Source of the DNA: Lachnospiraceae bacterium
GTDB lineage: Bacteria; Bacillota_A; Clostridia; Lachnospirales; Lachnospiraceae
Reading direction: 5' to 3'
Assembly (NCBI GenBank): GCA_017620345.1
Contig: JAFZQP010000045.1
Coordinates: forward strand, 1-64,000
Length of the DNA: 64,000 nt
A program made the translations under genes and the position numbers. Under the pieces are notes generated by a model. That model saw nothing but the letters and a program-made list of their open reading frames with translations, made no database searches and was not told the DNA's origin. This document shows, piece by piece, positions 62,268 to 64,000 of the stretch; position 1 is the stretch's first letter, and each line of letters starts with the position of its first letter.

Positions 62268-64000
62268 CGGTCGACTTTAATAAGCGCCAGATCCTGATCC
62301 TGCCAGATCGTTTCGCAGCATACCTCCCCGAGTCTCCAGAACCCGTTCCTGTTGACCGGATATTTACATACCTCGGCGGGACCTACAAAAATATAGTCGA
62401 TCTCATGTTCTTTTATATAATTCCTGCAGTATTCCTCATTACCCGAGCAGAAAAAATAATTTACCCCGTCAGCACGCTCCCTGACAGGATCCGCATCGTT
62501 GTGCCACATCCACTCATGGACGAACCATCCTATCGGTGTACATGCGCCGGTATATACCGACAATGCGCTCTGATGAGTATAACTGTCTCCGGCAGCCTCG
62601 ATTATATGGAGATTCCTGCGATCATCTTCCATCAGCAGGTCGGCGGCCGTCATCTCAAAACCGTATACTTCGTCATTCCTAAGCCCCGCAAGGGATGATA
62701 TCCCGATCCTTCTGCTGCTGTCCAGTACATCCCCGTACCAGTCTTTTATCGAATGCGGACTGTATAATACAGACAGCGCACAATATACTGCCAGAAAGAT
62801 ACATGCGGCTCTTGCCGATCCCCTGTGTGCACTCCCGTACATCATGCGCCACAGTGCGACTGCAAAGGCAAGTCCCATTATTATCGCAAACAATGTGTAT
62901 GCCTGATAAGTCAGTTTGAACATCGTATTGAACCGGCTGTTGGTCTCACCGTATATATCGATTACGTATACGAACTCCGGTGTTATGACAAGTCCCATGG
63001 TACACAGGATAAATGCAGTCAAGGCGCTGTTTGCCACATGGTTTTTGAACAAACCCTTATACTTCTTTAAGTTAATACTGACAAGGAGTCCGACAGCTAC
63101 CGCAAACGGAATGAACCACAGTACCGCAAGTTTAAAGATCGGGGAATGCATGTCAGCCAACGCGATGCCGGATTCCATCTTATCAAATCCCAACGTGAAC
63201 GGTATGATCGTAACAAAAGATACGGCAAAAACAAATACAGCCTTTACAGCGATATCAAGGACTGTCCTGACTGAAAGACCGGACCGCGAAATATCGGTAA
63301 ACACGATCACTGCTCCCGTTATGACAAAATAGATCGCAAAATCCCAGTAATTGGCGCCCTTGTAGTATCCGAGCAGCATAGATATGAAAGTAAGGGCATA
63401 TATTCCGGAAAGCCTGTTCTTTTTGTCCTTGTCTGACAAAGCAAGATCAAACAGTATCGCAACAAGCGGCAGTACAAATATCAGATTGATCACGTGAGCA
63501 TGAAGATCGCCGAGAATGACCGAATATGCGGGGAATTCATTTTTCCCGTTATCGGAATCTCCCGCTTCCGTACTGATATAGACCGTTCCGTCGCAGAACC
63601 AGTATGACGGATAATCATCCGTAAAAAGCTTCCCGATACCGGCTCCGATTATTCCGGATAAAAACCAGTGCGGATTGCCTGCAAATGCCGCAAGTGCCGC
63701 ACCAACCGTGGCCGCCGTGTTCCTGATCGTCCCTCCCCTTTTAACATCACCGATAAGCGCATCCGCAAGAGCATACACGATCTCGTATACCATAACGAAT
63801 ACCATCCCGATAAATGTAATGAGCATAAAATTATATCCGTACTCGGGTGTTGTATTGGCAAGAAAGCACATAAACACCGATGCGGACTGTCCGAGAAAAT
63901 AATAATTAAGACGCGTCCCGCTAAACCACGGATCCTCCGGGATCGCAGCCTTCTGCCTGAAAATGGTCTGCATGAACCCGAAGTCCATATAATTTTCCGT
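62255..64000 (-). CDS. DUF2298-family polytopic membrane protein, 5' end cut by the window edge
   Basis: The reading frame is still open at position 64000, so the N-terminus lies outside; 581 residues are visible. DUF2298 signatures are MDFGFMQTIFRQKAAIPEDP with DPWFSG..LNYYFLGQ, FPAYSVILGDLHAHV, and a TNSRFNTMFKLTYQAYTL segment. About ten membrane helices precede a C-terminal extracytoplasmic domain of about 170 residues. Members look like GT-C-type membrane glycosyltransferases and are best known from Archaea and Chloroflexi, but the activity is not proved. The stop is 45 nt before the FIST gene. Any partner gene lies outside the window. Confidence 0.85.
   Translation of the reverse strand, partial: TENYMDFGFMQTIFRQKAAIPEDPWFSGTRLNYYFLGQSASVFMCFLANTTPEYGYNFMLITFIGMVFVMVYEIVYALADALIGDVKRGGTIRNTAATVGAALAAFAGNPHWFLSGIIGAGIGKLFTDDYPSYWFCDGTVYISTEAGDSDNGKNEFPAYSVILGDLHAHVINLIFVLPLVAILFDLALSDKDKKNRLSGIYALTFISMLLGYYKGANYWDFAIYFVITGAVIVFTDISRSGLSVRTVLDIAVKAVFVFAVSFVTIIPFTLGFDKMESGIALADMHSPIFKLAVLWFIPFAVAVGLLVSINLKKYKGLFKNHVANSALTAFILCTMGLVITPEFVYVIDIYGETNSRFNTMFKLTYQAYTLFAIIMGLAFAVALWRMMYGSAHRGSARAACIFLAVYCALSVLYSPHSIKDWYGDVLDSSRRIGISSLAGLRNDEVYGFEMTAADLLMEDDRRNLHIIEAAGDSYTHQSALSVYTGACTPIGWFVHEWMWHNDADPVRERADGVNYFFCSGNEEYCRNYIKEHEIDYIFVGPAEVCKYPVNRNGFWRLGEVCCETIWQDQDLALIKVDRSKL

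Overview
This window looks like chromosomal DNA of a Gram-positive Clostridia member, most likely Lachnospiraceae (Butyrivibrio/Roseburia-like). The reasons are the division cluster led by mraZ, rsmH and ftsL, a PASTA-domain Ser/Thr kinase with its PP2C partner and rsgA/rpe, several lipoproteins, and many c-di-GMP and two-component proteins of the style common in that family. The assignment comes from protein style, not from a database search. Every gene I can support is on the minus strand, so transcription runs from high to low coordinates. I see no tRNA, rRNA, CRISPR array, transposase or phage gene.

Layout from transcription-upstream (right) to downstream (left). (1) 62255-64000: a DUF2298 membrane protein cut by the window edge. 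(2) 58504-62209: a FIST sensor and a fusion of ferredoxin, [FeFe]-hydrogenase-like, Fe-S, degenerate GGDEF and intact EAL domains, a candidate redox- or gas-responsive c-di-GMP phosphodiesterase. (3) 50639-58391: an operon of lipoprotein, XpaC-like protein, TelA-like protein and two GGDEF-EAL proteins, one EAL intact and one decayed. (4) 49024-50559: a YuxH-type EAL/HDOD protein and a small unknown protein. (5) 37704-48980: housekeeping genes priA, def, fmt, a zinc peptidase, rsmB, rlmN, PP2C, prkC, rsgA and rpe. (6) 27524-37673: a surface-glycan cluster (UbiA prenyltransferase, two HAD phosphatases, two SMR/EamA-like transporters, HMGL-type aldolase, ThDP enzyme, DPM1-like glycosyltransferase, GT-C-like membrane protein, DegT aminotransferase). 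(7) 16836-27458: a tightly packed sensory operon of GGDEF sensor, hybrid kinase, hybrid kinase with DegV and HPt domains, a second sensor with a dead GGDEF, a fructosamine-kinase homologue and a small protein. (8) 15625-16722: ychF. (9) 7050-15359: a reduced dcw division cluster, mraZ-rsmH-ftsL-ftsI-ftsW-ftsQ-ftsZ-nrdR, with a good promoter and three 10-bp-spaced MraZ-type boxes. (10) 2123-6939: an oligopeptide/dipeptide-type ABC importer. (11) 148-1991: a small unknown protein and an EamA transporter fused to a YqeG phosphatase.

The most unusual content is signalling. Five proteins carry GGDEF and/or EAL domains and a sixth carries a YuxH-type EAL remnant. By motif only one GGDEF (25302-27458) and two EAL domains (50639-52573 and 58504-61071) look catalytically intact. 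The strongest candidates for something undescribed are the hydrogenase-like EAL fusion with its FIST partner, the hybrid kinase with a DegV domain between receiver and HPt, and the TelA/XpaC operon joined to an active/decayed EAL pair.

Several starts differ from the longest reading frame, and the reasons are given per gene. All functional statements are motif-based; no alignment, structure prediction or database search was run.
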